Part shown: positions 62,645 to 64,000 of the stretch, piece by piece
Position numbering within the stretch: the first letter of the stretch is position 1
How the letters are laid out: each line of letters starts with the position of its first letter
Assembly: GCA_017403285.1 (NCBI GenBank)
Contig: JAFQOI010000023.1
Location: 1-64,000 of the forward strand
Length of the DNA: 64,000 bases
Origin: a bacterium
GTDB taxonomy: Bacteria; Cyanobacteriota; Vampirovibrionia; Gastranaerophilales; Gastranaerophilaceae
Reading direction: 5' to 3'
Translations under genes and position numbers: made by a program
The notes under the pieces: model-generated
The model's database searches: none
Seen by the model: only the letters and a program-made list of their open reading frames with translations
Told to the model about the DNA's origin: nothing

Positions 62645-63699
62645 TGAAAAAATTTTTCATTGGATTATTTTTAATTCTTTTTCTGCAATCTTCTTCTTTT
62701 GCAAAAGATGAAATGCTTCCAGATCCATTGTACCTTTCTTCTCCAGTATTAGAGTACGAAGAAACGGAAGAACCTCCGAAAGAATATAAAACTTTTAATG
62801 AAAAATTCAGGAATTTTTTTCATCTCCCCCCAACAAAAAAAATATATTTTCATAATATTGATAAATCAAAACAACCAATTACTGTTGACGACTATTATAT
62901 TGCTGCAAAGGATGTTAAGCGTTCTGAATTTGCTCTGCCAGAGCCAGTTTTTACTGCTAGCGCTGAATACAATATCCCTGATTCTCATTATAGAGTTGTT
63001 AGTTATAATACTCCCCCAGGACAAAGAAATATTGATATTTCAAGTATAGTAAGGGATAAAACAGCAGTATCTGCTGGAATATTATCTCCGGATAAGAAGA
63101 AAATGGTTTATACGAAAGCATCTTTTTATTCAAAATTTGCACAAACGGCATCATCTGCATATTATATTCCAGTTTCTGAAACGTCAAATGCTTATGATGC
63201 CCTATTTATGACTAATGTAATTCAACAAAATTGGTACCCAATTGTAAGTGTTGGAATGGAAGAAATCGTAAAATATCGTTTTGTTACGCTTTTCCCAATT
63301 GATTGGTCCAAGGATAGTACTAAAATTGCTTTTAAAGAAAAAATAGGTTCAAATCTTGCTGAAACTTGGCAAACAAATGTAATTGTATATGACTTTAAGA
63401 CAAAATCTTGGAAAAGATTAACAGCAGTTAGAGAAGCAATCATATATTGGTGGCGTCAAAATAAACAAATTGAACTAAAAGATTATATGTGGGATATTTT
63501 TCCAATTGGTTGGGATAAAAATAATCCTGAAAGACTTATCGTTTATGCGTATGCATTTACTTCGAATAAGCCCAAATTTCTTGGTACTTGGAGTATAGAT
63601 TACAACGAAGAAAAATCACAACTTGTATCTATTTGCTCAACTGACGTACAAATAGATTTAAATGGATTTGGGTTAAAAGAAATAAAATTTGAAAACTAA
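62644..63699 (+). CDS. Secreted protein, unknown function, in the two-component operon
   Basis: 351 residues. Signal peptide MKKFFIGLFLILFLQSSSFA, then a mature part with beta-rich patterns (KKMVYTKASFYSKFAQ, WSKDSTKIAFKEKIGS, NPERLIVYAYAF) that vaguely resemble WD40/TolB-like blades: short strand groups with D-x-x-x-[IL]-[AV]-[FY] ends. No family is certain. The start overlaps the regulator gene by one base. The 3' end meets the convergent partial gene with a four-base overlap. Confidence 0.65.
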   Translation: MKKFFIGLFLILFLQSSSFAKDEMLPDPLYLSSPVLEYEETEEPPKEYKTFNEKFRNFFHLPPTKKIYFHNIDKSKQPITVDDYYIAAKDVKRSEFALPEPVFTASAEYNIPDSHYRVVSYNTPPGQRNIDISSIVRDKTAVSAGILSPDKKKMVYTKASFYSKFAQTASSAYYIPVSETSNAYDALFMTNVIQQNWYPIVSVGMEEIVKYRFVTLFPIDWSKDSTKIAFKEKIGSNLAETWQTNVIVYDFKTKSWKRLTAVREAIIYWWRQNKQIELKDYMWDIFPIGWDKNNPERLIVYAYAFTSNKPKFLGTWSIDYNEEKSQLVSICSTDVQIDLNGFGLKEIKFEN

Positions 63700-64000
63700 T
63701 TATTGATTTCATTGAAAAATTTATAACTGTTTCTTATGTCTTCTTCAGAATACATTTCGAAGACAAATGATGGTGATGCTTGGGTCTCTTTTAAACAATT
63801 GAATATTTCATAAAAATCTAATGTCCCATTTGATAAATTAGCATGGTCATCATTTTCTCTAAAATTGTTGTGTATGTGCATATGATAAAGATTTTTTCCA
63901 TATGCTTTTACCCAGTCGATAACTTTAGTTTCTTTTGCATATAAATTTACATGACCTGTATCTAGTGCTAGTTTATAATTTGGTGAATTTATTTGGCTAA
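63696..64000 (-). CDS. Sugar phosphate isomerase/epimerase-like TIM-barrel protein (partial, 3' part)
   Basis: The C-terminal 100 residues or so are present; the gene runs off the window end, so the start is unseen. LALDTGHVNLYAK, YHMHIHNN and DDHANLSNGTLDF match the AP-endonuclease-2 / xylose isomerase-like TIM-barrel family (PF01261), with metal-binding Asp, His and His. The frame ends with TAG at 63698-63696. It may isomerise a sugar or act as a base-excision enzyme; the substrate cannot be told from this part. Confidence 0.78.
   Translation of the reverse strand, partial: SQINSPNYKLALDTGHVNLYAKETKVIDWVKAYGKNLYHMHIHNNFRENDDHANLSNGTLDFYEIFNCLKETQASPSFVFEMYSEEDIRNSYKFFNEINN

Overview
The window is AT-rich, densely coded bacterial chromosome with a Gram-negative type envelope. 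It has a two-partner secretion (TPS) adhesin locus, flagellar genes, a Tat system and periplasmic-type redox proteins. It also has biotin-dependent sodium-pump decarboxylase genes, an RNase E/G gene beside a radical SAM/DUF2344 gene, and a short oxidative citrate branch. Low GC content, anaerobe-style metabolism and several proteins with an N-terminal MK..IN...SFK-type leader suggest an uncultured gut lineage of non-photosynthetic Cyanobacteria (Melainabacteria/Gastranaerophilales). That assignment is inference from gene content; no rRNA is present to confirm it.

Layout. 1-2.1 kb: end of a flagellar operon (FliJ, FliK-like, hook/basal-body protein). 2.1-9.8 kb: a GNAT-like protein, a LUD-domain protein, a 1938-residue protein with a probable papain-type active site, and a small secreted protein. 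9.8-16.8 kb: a TPS locus, with a TpsB transporter divergent from two related TpsA exoproteins that share a 97-bp identical block. 16.8-19.5 kb: a secreted TPR protein gene interrupted by one in-frame TAA, then the GTPase EngB/YsxC. 19.5-24.5 kb: minus-strand operon for RNase E/G, a radical SAM/DUF2344 protein and two small proteins. 24.5-30.3 kb: a 41-codon small gene, a YhcH-type protein, a double-GNAT protein, riboflavin genes ribE-ribBA, folK and a BaiN-like flavoprotein. 30.3-32.3 kb: a self-cleaving LexA/UmuD-type repressor and a Y-family polymerase, with a near-ideal promoter overlapped by a perfect palindrome.

32.3-37.1 kb: acyl-CoA synthetase and acyl-ACP thioesterase, then tatC and tatA downstream of a NapH-NapG-like polyferredoxin fusion with an internal twin-arginine helix. 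37.3-45.3 kb: a C-terminal processing protease, a CoA-disulfide-reductase-like flavoprotein, small unknowns, an EF-hand-like repeat protein, a YdjC deacetylase, a GT2 glycosyltransferase and a response regulator. 45.3-49.3 kb: biotin ligase with OadG, OadA and OadB, a coherent sodium-translocating decarboxylase operon. 49.4-51.4 kb: a CHAP-domain hydrolase with an EF-hand. 51.5-55.6 kb: a four-gene operon encoding a citrate/homocitrate synthase-like enzyme, a two-subunit aconitase-like dehydratase and an isocitrate-dehydrogenase-type enzyme. 55.7-58.3 kb: DUF805 protein, thioredoxin, and tRNA-Thr, tRNA-Tyr, tRNA-Thr, tuf. 58.4-64 kb: an HNH/coiled-coil protein, a two-component pair, a secreted protein and the 3' part of a sugar isomerase-like gene.

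The least-described items are the giant papain-like protein, the shared N-terminal leader, the NapH-NapG fusion next to tatAC, the leaderless autoregulated lexA-umuC unit and several small genes. No CRISPR array, transposase, integrase or prophage module was seen.
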